Assembly (NCBI GenBank): GCA_041178545.1
Contig: JBEGVB010000047.1
Span: 1-31,424, forward strand
Length of the DNA: 31,424 nucleotides
Direction of reading: 5' to 3'
From: JBEATZ01 sp041178545
GTDB lineage: Bacteria; Planctomycetota; UBA1135; UBA2386
The notes beneath the pieces were generated by a model, which was given only the letters and a program-made list of their open reading frames with translations, was not told where the DNA came from and searched no databases. This document shows positions 19,648 through 27,909 of this stretch, piece by piece. Positions within the stretch are counted from its first letter, which is position 1. Every line of letters begins with the position of its first letter. A program made the position numbers and the translations under genes.

Positions 19648-20439
19648 TCAGAAGACCAGCTTGCCGCCGTCGAGCGGCACGGCGAGGCCGGTGAGGAACG
19701 AGGACTCGGGGCTGCACAGGAAGAGCACGAGGTCTGCCACCTCCTGCGGCGTCCCCATGCGGCCCATGGGCTGCCACGCCGCGAGCCTGGCGTACACCTC
19801 GGCCTCCTGGCCGGGGTAGTTCTTGGCGAGGTACGAGTCCACGAACGGCGTGTGCACCCGCGCCGGGCAGACGCAGTTGCAGCGGATGTTGTCCTTCAGG
19901 TGGTCGATGGCCACCGACTTGGTGATCGTGAGAACCGCACCCTTGGTCATCGAGTATGCAAATCGCTCGGCCACGCCGATGAGGCTCGCGATCGAGGCAA
20001 GGTTGCAGATCACGCCGCCGCCACGGGCGCGCATCAGGGGGACTGCCTGCTTGGTCGCGTGGAACACGCCCTTCACGTTCACCGCGTAGAGTCGGTCGAG
20101 GTCGGCCTCGCTGGTGTTCTCGATCGTGCCCACGTGCCCGATCCCCGCGTTGTTGACCAGGATGTCGAGGCCGCCCAGCTGGCTGGCAACGGTTGCCATG
20201 GCGTTGGTCACCACGGTCTCACTCGTCACGTCGCAGGGCACGAAGATCGCCCGGTGTCCTGCATCAGCGAGTTCCGCGGCCAGCGCCGACCCCGCTGCGG
20301 CATCGAGCTCGAGGATTGCGACCGCCGCGCCCTGTTGGGCAAACCTGCGTGCGATGGCTGCACCGATTCCGGAGCCGGCCCCGGTGACCGCCGCGACCTT
20401 GCCGTCGAGCCGGAAGGGGGGCGTGGTGGACTGGTTCAT
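19648..20439 (-). CDS. 2-keto-3-deoxy-L-fuconate dehydrogenase (SDR family)
   Basis: 263 residues, classical short-chain dehydrogenase. The cofactor motif TGAGSGIG is at 19-26, acidic residues after the second strand (ELD, 44-46) favour NAD over NADP, NNAG is at 96-99, and the catalytic S149, Y162 and K166 have the normal spacing. The expected reaction is oxidation of C4 of 2-keto-3-deoxy-L-fuconate, giving the diketo acid used by the FAH-family hydrolase next door. A GGAGAA ribosome site seven to eight bases upstream supports the ATG. The start overlaps the stop of the aldo/keto reductase gene by four bases (ATGA). Substrate is inferred from the operon. Confidence 0.9.
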   Translation of the reverse strand: MNQSTTPPFRLDGKVAAVTGAGSGIGAAIARRFAQQGAAVAILELDAAAGSALAAELADAGHRAIFVPCDVTSETVVTNAMATVASQLGGLDILVNNAGIGHVGTIENTSEADLDRLYAVNVKGVFHATKQAVPLMRARGGGVICNLASIASLIGVAERFAYSMTKGAVLTITKSVAIDHLKDNIRCNCVCPARVHTPFVDSYLAKNYPGQEAEVYARLAAWQPMGRMGTPQEVADLVLFLCSPESSFLTGLAVPLDGGKLVF

Positions 20440-21371
20440 CGTTGGTTCTCCGGGCGTCCTTGCACCCAGGTCTGGTTGCGGATCGGTTCGAGGAGTTGCT
20501 GCACCTCGTGCAGCAGCGTGACATCGACCGGTTGCTCGATTGCGCGCAGGTTGGCGGCGAGTTCCGTCGTGCTTGCCGTGCCGCAGAACGTGGAGGCGAT
20601 GCGCGGGTCGCGGGTCGCAACCTGCATCGAGAGTTCGGCTGGGTTGACGCCGCGGGCGTGACAGCGGTCCACCGCGCGCCGGCAGTGCTCGCGCACCGTG
20701 GCGGGCGCCGGGTGCCAGTCTGGTGGCCCGTGGGGGGACAGCAGGCCCATCCCGGTGGGCGACGCACACAAGATGCCGATGCCTTCGCGTTCGAGTTCTG
20801 GCGCGAACGCGGGGAGCGTGTCGTCGAACAGGGTGTTGTGGCAGTAGCTCAGCACCACGTCGAGCCCGGCCCTTGCTGCTACCGCGCGCCGGAAGATCGC
20901 GAGCGGGAGTCCGGTGATCCCCACGAACCGCACCTTGCCGGTCTGCTTGAGCTCGTGCAGGGTGGCCACGGATTCGTCGAGCACGCGGTCAAGGTCGCCG
21001 AACTCCACGTCGTGGAGCTGGAACACGTCCAGGTGGTCGGTGCCCAGCCGCTGCAGGCTCTCGTCCAGCGACTTGCGGATGCGCGCTGGCGAGAAGTCGA
21101 ACGAGTCGACGCCGTAGCGGCCGCACTTGGTCGCCATCAGGTAGCGGTCGCGCGGGACACCCTGCAGTGCACGTCCGAGGACCGTTTCCGCACGGGTCGC
21201 GCCGTAGTAGGGCGAGCAGTCGAACAGGTTGATCCCGCGGTCGAGGGCGAGGTGCACCGACCGCACGCCCTCCGTCTCGTCCACGGGGCCGTAGATGCCG
21301 CCCAGGCTGGCTGCGCCGTAGCCGAGGATCGAGACGCGGAGGCCGGTCTTGCCGAGGGTGCGGTACTGCAC
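20436..21371 (-). CDS. L-fucose dehydrogenase-like aldo/keto reductase
   Basis: 311 residues with the full aldo/keto reductase tetrad: D51 (LFDCSP), Y56 (YYGATR), K82 (ATKCGR) and H120 (QLHDVEF). The start MQYRTLGKTGLRVSILGYG and overall layout match the L-galactose dehydrogenase / D-threo-aldose dehydrogenase branch, whose members oxidise L-fucose or L-galactose at C1 to the lactone with NAD(P). That would be the entry step of the pathway encoded downstream. The GTG at 21371 is the only start that fits the family N terminus; the ribosome site is weak. It lies 32 bases after the redoxin gene, so co-transcription with that gene is likely. Confidence 0.88.
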   Translation of the reverse strand: MQYRTLGKTGLRVSILGYGAASLGGIYGPVDETEGVRSVHLALDRGINLFDCSPYYGATRAETVLGRALQGVPRDRYLMATKCGRYGVDSFDFSPARIRKSLDESLQRLGTDHLDVFQLHDVEFGDLDRVLDESVATLHELKQTGKVRFVGITGLPLAIFRRAVAARAGLDVVLSYCHNTLFDDTLPAFAPELEREGIGILCASPTGMGLLSPHGPPDWHPAPATVREHCRRAVDRCHARGVNPAELSMQVATRDPRIASTFCGTASTTELAANLRAIEQPVDVTLLHEVQQLLEPIRNQTWVQGRPENQR

Positions 21372-21403
21372 GGTTGTGCTGCGGTGGGGCCGCGCACTCT
21401 CCG

Positions 21404-21967
21404 TCAGTTGCGCGGCACTGGCAACAGGCAGCCGACGACTTCCGTGCGCGCGGGCACGGGCTTGCGGTTCTGGCGCACGGCGTCGACCGCGTTCAGGAGG
21501 TCCTGGGTCGAGGCCGCCCGCTTGGTGCCCAGCTCTCCCCAGGCGTCGTCGATGCGGCCCTGGTACTGCACGCCCTTGCTGGTCAGGACGATGGCCTCCG
21601 GGGTGGCCCGCACCTTGAGGGTTGCCGCAAGGTCGTGGCGGGGGTCGATGAGCACCGGGTTGGGCAGGTTGTAGAGGTCGGCGTGGGCGCGCGCGACGGC
21701 AACCGTCGTGTCGGGCTCCACGTGGACCACGAAGAGCTGCACGTTGGAGCCGAGCCATTCCTCGGACAGTTCGCGCAGCATCGGTGCGTAGCTGTTGGCG
21801 ATCGGGCAGTCCGTGGTCACGAACACCAGCACGTGGATCTTGCCCGTGGCCACCTGCAGCGGCCGGTGCATGCCACCGCGCAGGTCCGTGAAGGTGCGGT
21901 GGGCCTCACCGCCACACGCGGACAGGAGCAGAGCAAGCGCGAGGGGGAAGAAGCGGTGGATCTTCAT
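21404..21967 (-). CDS. Thioredoxin-fold redoxin lipoprotein
   Basis: 187 residues with a lipoprotein signal (lipobox LSAC, C18). The thioredoxin-like core has FVTTDCPIANSY with a single catalytic-type Cys (C54) followed by Pro, not a CxxC pair, then VFVVHVEPD-like strands and a cis-Pro loop in VRATPEAIV. A second Cys lies near the C terminus in VGCLLP (C180). This arrangement is typical of redoxins found next to cytochrome c / copper monooxygenase genes, as here; a role in thiol or copper handling outside the cytoplasm is inferred. GGAAG five bases upstream supports the ATG. It lies 51 bases after the monooxygenase-like gene. Confidence 0.83.
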   Translation of the reverse strand: MKIHRFFPLALALLLSACGGEAHRTFTDLRGGMHRPLQVATGKIHVLVFVTTDCPIANSYAPMLRELSEEWLGSNVQLFVVHVEPDTTVAVARAHADLYNLPNPVLIDPRHDLAATLKVRATPEAIVLTSKGVQYQGRIDDAWGELGTKRAASTQDLLNAVDAVRQNRKPVPARTEVVGCLLPVPRN

Positions 21968-22018
21968 CTGACTTCCGGGACTCTTGTCTTGCCCGGCGGG
22001 ATTCTCACAAGCGGGAAG

Positions 22019-23620
22019 CTAGCCGCCGGAACCCTTCTTTCCACCGGTTCCCGGACGGTTCCTGCCGCCCCCGCCGCCGCCAGAGGAGCCGCCGCCGGCA
22101 CCGCCCATCATTCCCTCCATGTCGGTCTTGTCGAGGAAGCCGTCGCCGTTGCGGTCGAGGAAGTCGAACATCCCCTGCATGCGCGGCGGCAACTCGTCCT
22201 TGCTGACCTTGTTGTCGCCGTTGGTGTCGAACTGCTTGATGCGCTGCTCGGCCTGGCTCATGGCCTCTTCCATGCGGCTCGGGTCGACGGCACTGGTGAT
22301 CTGCTTGGTGCGCACGGCCGTGACCAGGGTCTGCAAGTCAGATTCGTCTGACGGCACCACCATGAGGCTGATGGACCCCATCTCGTCCTCCGACTCGAAG
22401 CCCCACTTCACCCGCTTGGGTGGCGAGTTGGGATTGGCCTTGTTGTCCTTCGAGTTGTCGTAGGTGACCTCGGCGCGGATCGTGGTGCCCTTCGGCAGCT
22501 TGACCGGCGCGGCGTACGTGTAGCGGTTCTGCCAGTCGAAGTCCCACTTGCGGATCCAGAGGAGGGGCTCCTTCTTGCCGTCGGGCAACTCGGCGGTCAT
22601 CCGCATCGACGTGCACAGCATGTGCGCATGCCCGCCCACGGTGATTCCCTCCACGTCGCAGGGCAGTTCGAAGCTGTCCTTGAGCACGTAGTTCTTCTCG
22701 TTGGCCGGGATGTCGAGCCCGCTCGTGCGGCCGAAGAACGGCGGCAACTGGATCGTGACGAGCGTGCGGCTGGGGGGAGTCTTGGCGAGGTGGATCCCGA
22801 GGACCGTCTGTTCCCGTTCCTTCTTGCCCGAGGGGTGGAAGTGGCTCTGGAGGACCAGGTCGGTGCCCTTCTTCACCCGGAGCCCGAGGCCGTCCGGCAG
22901 CTTCTCCGGCATGCCGCCCACGGCCCAGCCCGCGAGGGGTTCGACCTGACGCATGCGCATGCCGCGGAACCCGGGCTTGCCGTCCTTCTCGACGATCTTG
23001 GCGGCCTCTCCCGTGTCGTCGGTGAAGAACAGGATGTGGTGCAGGGCGGCTGGCGCACTGGCGCGCACCTCGATGGCCGTGATCCACGCATCCTCCTCCA
23101 GGCCCAGCGGGAGGGCGAAGTTGCGGTAGATGTCAGGGCCGCTCGCCGGGACCTCGAAGGCCTGCGGCATCTGCAGGACGAGGTCGGGCTCGCCGAGCTG
23201 CCAGCCCTCGGGGAACTTGGGCATGGGCGGCAGGGCATCGGCAGGACCTTCCGTCATGCCGGTCTTCACCCAGGCAGCGATCAACGCGATCTCCCGGTCG
23301 GTGAGCCTGGGGTTGTTGCGGAACTCGCCGTGCCCGGGCTCCGGGTGCCATGGCGGCATGTAGCGGTCGGCCGTGACCTTGGCGACCATGCGGCCCTTCT
23401 TCTGCACCTCGCGGTAGTTGGTGAGCGGGAAGGGTGCCACCTCGCCGGGACGGTGGCACTGGGTGCACCGTTGGAAGACGACCGGTGCCACGTGCTCGGT
23501 GAACGTGGGAACTGCAGGCAGGTCTCCTGCGGCCGGCGGCGTCGCTGCGGGTTGCTGTGCACCCAGCAGGCTGCCGAGCATCAGGACGGCGAACGGACGG
23601 ACGAGGCGGTTGGGTGCCAT
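22019..23620 (-). CDS. Cytochrome c / DBH-like copper monooxygenase with EF-hands
   Basis: 533 residues, exported (signal to about residue 22). Domains in order: a c-type haem domain with CTQCH (52-56) and MPPW as a likely Met ligand region, a copper type II ascorbate-dependent monooxygenase-like pair of domains, a linker, then two EF-hands (465-476 and 489-500) and a Gly-rich basic tail. The copper ligands known from peptidylglycine and dopamine monooxygenases appear to be present: H194/H195 (LHHILFF), H260/H262 (SHFHPSG), H331/H333 (GGHAHM) and M414 (EDEMG). It may hydroxylate or oxidise an unknown substrate, with the haem as electron relay. It is the first gene of the minus-strand series leading into the redoxin and fucose genes. 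The start is the ATG giving the signal peptide. Confidence 0.85.
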   Translation of the reverse strand: MAPNRLVRPFAVLMLGSLLGAQQPAATPPAAGDLPAVPTFTEHVAPVVFQRCTQCHRPGEVAPFPLTNYREVQKKGRMVAKVTADRYMPPWHPEPGHGEFRNNPRLTDREIALIAAWVKTGMTEGPADALPPMPKFPEGWQLGEPDLVLQMPQAFEVPASGPDIYRNFALPLGLEEDAWITAIEVRASAPAALHHILFFTDDTGEAAKIVEKDGKPGFRGMRMRQVEPLAGWAVGGMPEKLPDGLGLRVKKGTDLVLQSHFHPSGKKEREQTVLGIHLAKTPPSRTLVTIQLPPFFGRTSGLDIPANEKNYVLKDSFELPCDVEGITVGGHAHMLCTSMRMTAELPDGKKEPLLWIRKWDFDWQNRYTYAAPVKLPKGTTIRAEVTYDNSKDNKANPNSPPKRVKWGFESEDEMGSISLMVVPSDESDLQTLVTAVRTKQITSAVDPSRMEEAMSQAEQRIKQFDTNGDNKVSKDELPPRMQGMFDFLDRNGDGFLDKTDMEGMMGGAGGGSSGGGGGGRNRPGTGGKKGSGG

Positions 23621-23714
23621 GGTGGTTCGGGTCTGCGCAAGGTTGCGCCGGGACCGGGGTCGGGGACAAGCGCGGCCTTCGATTCCCGGGGGGCGGGGAT
23701 GCACGGGGCACCGG

Positions 23715-25607
23715 TCAGGCGGGGCCGTCTGCGAAGGCGCTGCGGTGCTCGCCCGTCGATGCCACCGCGCGCAGCCAGGCCTCGAGGTCCTCGTCCACTG
23801 CGAGGGTCGCGCTGTCGCCGACCACGCAGAGGTGGCGACGCGCCCGCGTGAGTGCAACGTTGAGACGCCTCTGGTCGGCGAGGAAACCGACCTCGCCCCG
23901 GTCGTTGCTCCGCACGAGGGAGACCACGAGGGCCTCCTTCTCCCGGCCCTGGAAGCCGTCGACGGTGGCCACCTCCAGCTCTGGCAGGTGGGCCAATGCG
24001 CGCCGGAGCCGTGCCACCTGGGCCTGGTACGGGGACAGCACGCCGACCGCTGCCGCCGGGACCCCCGCGTCGACCAGCCGTTGGACGTGGCGCACCACGC
24101 AGTCCACCTCGCCCTCGTTGGAACGGGAGCCGTCCTCGTCGCCGGCGGACTCCTCGAAGCCGCAGCCCGCCGTGTCGAGGAGCAACAGCGGCAACTCGAC
24201 CGAGCCGTCGGCGTGCACGCCCGCGAGGTCGACCAGACGGTGCCCGGCCACGACTGGGGCTGCGACCAGCCTTCCTCCATAGTGCCGTTGCGAGGGCCAC
24301 GCCTGGATGGCCTCGTGCATGCGGTACTGCACGGTGAGCATGCGCGTGGCGGTCTCGCCCCAGGGCCCACCCGTGAGCCGCTCGAACAGAGTCTCGGCAA
24401 GGCCGCCGCGCCTCGCTTCCTCGCTCACGACCGTGGGCGGCAGCTGGCAGTGGTCACCGCCGAGCACCGCGCGGCGGCTGCGCAGCATGGGGACCCAGCA
24501 GGCGGCCTCCAGGGCCTGTGCCGCCTCGTCCACCACGCACAGGTCGAACGTGCGGTCGTGCAGCACGGGATCCGCGGCGCCCGTGGTGGTGGCAAGCACC
24601 ACCTGTGCAGCACTGAGCAGCCCGTGCACGATGGCGGACTCGAGTTGCCGCTGCTCGCGGCGCAGCTGGCGCAGCTGGGCGCGCAGGTCCGCCCGTTCGG
24701 CGCGGGAGCGCACCTTGAGCAACTTGCGCTGCAACTCGTGCAGCTCACGCCGGAGGTCCCGCGCGATGCGCTGCTCGTCTGCTGCAGCCACCTGTTCGGC
24801 CAGGGCCAGTTCGCGCAGGCCCGGTGCAACGCGCGCCGGGTGGCCGATGCGCACCACGCGCAAGCCTGCTGCTGCGAGCCGTTCGCCGAGGTTGTCGACG
24901 GCCACGTTGGACGGCGCGGTGGCGAGCACCCGCTCACCGCGCGCAACGGCCTGTCTCACCACCTCGACGAGGGTCCGTGTCTTGCCGGTGCCTGGCGGCC
25001 CGTGGACCAGCGCAACGTCCTCGCTGCGCATGCAGTGCACGACGGCCTCGCGCTGGGACGCGTCCAATGACTCGTCGTGGAAGGGAGCCAGCGTCGTGGC
25101 CGCTGGGTCGCGGAACACCGGGTCGCGGTGGAGCAGGCAGACGTCGCGGAGCCGGGCCTGCGCCGGCTCCAGCCTCCCGCGCAGGCGCTGCATGCACTCC
25201 TGCAACCGTCGGAAGGTCACGTCCGGGGCGAGTCGCTCCAGCCGCACCACGTCGGGCAACTCGGCGTCCTCGTCGTCCAGCGCCACCGAGACGGCATCGC
25301 GCTGCACCCTTGCCACGACGGCTTGCACCGGCGGGCAGCCCTCGCCGCGCAACCGAACCACGTCGCCGGGGCCGAAGCGGTGCGAGGGCAGCGGCCCGCC
25401 TGCGCCCGCACGCAGCACCGCGACCATGCCGCCGAGTCCGGGCTCGAGGTCGGCCACCGTCAGGCGCCGCAACAGGACCCCGCGTGCCTCCAACTGGGAG
25501 TCGGGGGTGCCCTCCAGCGCCTTGCGCTCGGCCTGCAGCTCGGCCTCCCGCTCGAGGGCGAGCAAGGCGAGCTGGCGGCGGACGAATGCATCCACGTCGA
25601 GGGACAT
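23715..25607 (-). CDS. Upf1-like SF1B helicase (IGHMBP2-type)
   Basis: 630 residues. All superfamily 1 motifs are in place: Q motif LDASQREAV (181-189), Walker A GPPGTGKT (203-210), TAPSNVAVDNL (Ia), DEAAQ (360-364), GDHCQLPPTV (III), QYRMHEAIQ (IV), TVDGFQGREKE (V) and NVALTRARR (VI). A charged heptad-like region at about 270-325 is the stalk inserted in the first RecA domain, and the N-terminal 170 residues include the beta-barrel part typical of IGHMBP2/SMUBP-2. It should unwind RNA or DNA 5' to 3' using ATP. It stands alone, 94 bases upstream of the monooxygenase-like gene in the same direction and divergent from the transporter. The ATG chosen is the first that fits the family length. 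Confidence 0.92.
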   Translation of the reverse strand: MSLDVDAFVRRQLALLALEREAELQAERKALEGTPDSQLEARGVLLRRLTVADLEPGLGGMVAVLRAGAGGPLPSHRFGPGDVVRLRGEGCPPVQAVVARVQRDAVSVALDDEDAELPDVVRLERLAPDVTFRRLQECMQRLRGRLEPAQARLRDVCLLHRDPVFRDPAATTLAPFHDESLDASQREAVVHCMRSEDVALVHGPPGTGKTRTLVEVVRQAVARGERVLATAPSNVAVDNLGERLAAAGLRVVRIGHPARVAPGLRELALAEQVAAADEQRIARDLRRELHELQRKLLKVRSRAERADLRAQLRQLRREQRQLESAIVHGLLSAAQVVLATTTGAADPVLHDRTFDLCVVDEAAQALEAACWVPMLRSRRAVLGGDHCQLPPTVVSEEARRGGLAETLFERLTGGPWGETATRMLTVQYRMHEAIQAWPSQRHYGGRLVAAPVVAGHRLVDLAGVHADGSVELPLLLLDTAGCGFEESAGDEDGSRSNEGEVDCVVRHVQRLVDAGVPAAAVGVLSPYQAQVARLRRALAHLPELEVATVDGFQGREKEALVVSLVRSNDRGEVGFLADQRRLNVALTRARRHLCVVGDSATLAVDEDLEAWLRAVASTGEHRSAFADGPA

Positions 25608-25722
25608 GCCGCATGCATGCGTACGTGCCCGGGCCCCGTGGGTCCAGCACCGGGCCGTGGGACGGGCACGATGCACGAACCCCGGGCTTGAGCGGGAGCC
25701 CTCCTTCCCGGACAACCCTGCC
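25608..25722. promoter_or_regulatory. Divergent promoter region with dyad repeat
   Basis: The 115 bases between the divergent helicase and transporter genes must hold promoters for both. An eight-base inverted repeat, CGTGCCCG (25624-25631) and CGGGCACG (25663-25670), encloses a second pair, GGCCC (25632-25636) and GGGCC (25652-25656). It could be an operator or a hairpin. No consensus -35/-10 boxes are recognisable. Confidence 0.4.
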
Positions 25723-27909
25723 ATGAGCGAGCAGACCAGTGGTTTCCGTCCCATGGTCGGTCCCGAGGAGGACCAACCCGAGCTGACGCTGCGGGCGCTC
25801 CTGCTGGGTGCGGTCCTCGGCATCGTGTTCGGTGCCGCCTCCACCTACCTCGCGCTGCGCGTCGGCCTCACGGTCAGTGCCTCGGTCCCCATTGCCGTGA
25901 TCGCCATCGCGCTCATCAAGGCGCGCAACGGCAAGCGTGCGGTCCTCGAGCACAACATCACCCAGACCACGGGATCCGCGGGTGAGTCGGTGGCGGCGGC
26001 CGTGGTGTTCACGGTGCCCGCGCTCGTACTGCTCGGCTACCCGCTCGAGGTTGGGCTCACGACCCTCATCGCGCTCACGGGCGGCGTGCTCGGCGTGCTG
26101 ATGATGGTGCCGCTGCGCCGCTACCTGATCGTCAAGGAGCACGGCAGGCTGCGCTACCCCGAGGGTCGCGCCTGCGCGGAGATCCTGCGGGTCGGCGAGC
26201 AAGGCGGCACCTCGGCACGCAAGGTGTTCCTCGGTCTCGGCATCGGCGTGGCGTTCCAGTCGCTCAAGGCCGTGCTGGGTGCGGTCAAGCCCACCGTGGG
26301 GATCACCCTCGACAAGGTGTTCGGCACCAAGGTGGCCTACTTCGGCAAGACCGCCATCGAGTGCGACTTCGACCCCGCACTCCTGGGCGTCGGCTACATC
26401 ATCGGCTACCGCACCTCGCTCATCATGGTGGCGGGCTCGCTGCTTTCGACCCTGATCCTGATCCCCCTGGTCTTCACCTTCGGTGCCGCGGTGCCGGGAA
26501 CGTTCGGGACCGCCACGGTGCCGATCGCCGAGATGGACGCCTACGGCATCTGGAAGAACTACGTCCGTCACATCGGTGCCGGCGCGGTCGCGATGGGCGG
26601 CATCTTCGCGCTTCTGCGCGCCCTGCCCGCCATCGCCTCGGCGCTGGGCAGCTCGGCGCGTGGGTTGTTCGGCGGCGGCTCGGGTGCCAGCGTGTTGCGC
26701 ACGGACCGCGACACGCCGCTGCCGGTGCTGTTGTTCGGCGCGCTGGGCCTCGTGACCCTCGTCTGGCTGGTGCCGGTGTTCCAGATCGACCTGCTCGGTG
26801 CCGTGCTGGTGCTGGTGTTCGGGTTCCTGTTCGCGGTGGTCAGCTCGCGCGTCACCGGCGAGGTGGGTTCCACCTCCAACCCGCTCTCCGGGATGACCAT
26901 CGCCGTGCTCATGGGCACCTGTGGCCTGCTGGTGGCGCTCGGCAAGGGTGGCGCCGAGAACGCCGTGCTCGCGCTCATGATCGGCGCGATCGTGTGCATC
27001 GCGATCAGCAACGCCGGCACCTGCTCGCAGGACCTCAAGACCGGGTTCCTCGTCGGGGCGACCCCGGTGCGCCAGCAGGGCGCTCTCGTCGTCGGCGTGC
27101 TGGCCTCGGTTCTCGCCGTGGGCTGGACGGCCTACGGCCTGAACCTCGCGGAGACGCGCGAGCAGAAGTTGGAGGCGCCCTTCGTGGTGGCCAAGGACCT
27201 GCTGGTGGGCAAGTCGCTGGTGACGAGCCGCACCGAGGAGCTGGCGGCACGGGAGACGAATGCCGAACGGGTCCAGCAGTACGCGTTCGTGCGCCTCGAC
27301 GCCGCAGCCCTCCCAGCGGACCAGAAGCTCGAACCCGGCAACTACCTGGTGCACACGGGGACCGGGGAAGCGGTCTACCAGCGGTTCGACGGCATCGGCA
27401 GCGGCAGGCTTCAGGCGCCGCAGGCGACGCTCATGGCCACGGTCATCGACGGCATCCTGACGCAGAAGTTGCCGTGGGACCTGATCCTCATCGGCGCCGC
27501 GATCTCGGTGTTCATCGAGCTGCTGGGCTTCCGCGCGCTCACCTTCGCCGTGGGCGTGTACCTGCCGCTCGCCGCCACCATGCCCGTGTTCCTCGGCGGG
27601 CTCGTGCGCGCTGCTGCCGACCGTGCGTACAAGCGGGAGCCGGACGCGGAAGACGAGTCCGAGGGCACGCTGTGGTGCTCGGGCCTGATCGCTGGCGCCT
27701 CGATCCTCGGCATCCTCGCTGCCATGCAGGCCTTCCTGCCCGGGTTCGACAGCTCGCTGGGCCTGCACCCTGTGCTCGCTGTGCTGCGCGAACTTCCGTT
27801 CGGTGTGGCGGGGGCCGAGGGACTGCTGGGCGACGCGGTGGGTGCAGGCGCGCTGGCGCTGCTGGCCCTGCTCATGTTCCGCGCCGCACGCGGGCGGAGG
27901 GTCGCATGA
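25723..27909 (+). CDS. OPT-family oligopeptide transporter
   Basis: 728 residues, highly hydrophobic, with around 15 membrane segments. The N-terminal LTLRALLLGAVLGIVFGAASTYLALRVG, the NITQTTGSAGESVAAA segment, LRYPEGRACAEILRVG and SRVTGEVGSTSNPLSGM are hallmarks of the prokaryotic OPT proteins. They import oligopeptides or metal chelates with protons. A soluble insert of about 90 residues (roughly 475-570, from ETREQKLEAPFVV to RLQAPQATL) interrupts the membrane part. The start is the ATG that places the first membrane segment near residue 24. The stop overlaps the ATG of the next gene (ATGA), so at least these two are coupled. The substrate is not determinable from sequence. Confidence 0.92.
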   Translation: MSEQTSGFRPMVGPEEDQPELTLRALLLGAVLGIVFGAASTYLALRVGLTVSASVPIAVIAIALIKARNGKRAVLEHNITQTTGSAGESVAAAVVFTVPALVLLGYPLEVGLTTLIALTGGVLGVLMMVPLRRYLIVKEHGRLRYPEGRACAEILRVGEQGGTSARKVFLGLGIGVAFQSLKAVLGAVKPTVGITLDKVFGTKVAYFGKTAIECDFDPALLGVGYIIGYRTSLIMVAGSLLSTLILIPLVFTFGAAVPGTFGTATVPIAEMDAYGIWKNYVRHIGAGAVAMGGIFALLRALPAIASALGSSARGLFGGGSGASVLRTDRDTPLPVLLFGALGLVTLVWLVPVFQIDLLGAVLVLVFGFLFAVVSSRVTGEVGSTSNPLSGMTIAVLMGTCGLLVALGKGGAENAVLALMIGAIVCIAISNAGTCSQDLKTGFLVGATPVRQQGALVVGVLASVLAVGWTAYGLNLAETREQKLEAPFVVAKDLLVGKSLVTSRTEELAARETNAERVQQYAFVRLDAAALPADQKLEPGNYLVHTGTGEAVYQRFDGIGSGRLQAPQATLMATVIDGILTQKLPWDLILIGAAISVFIELLGFRALTFAVGVYLPLAATMPVFLGGLVRAAADRAYKREPDAEDESEGTLWCSGLIAGASILGILAAMQAFLPGFDSSLGLHPVLAVLRELPFGVAGAEGLLGDAVGAGALALLALLMFRAARGRRVA

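Noticed and set aside
22622..23851. Plus-strand open frame of 409 codons opposite the monooxygenase-like gene
   Set aside because: Shadow frame opposite a protein with clear haem and copper motifs; no ribosome site or domain.
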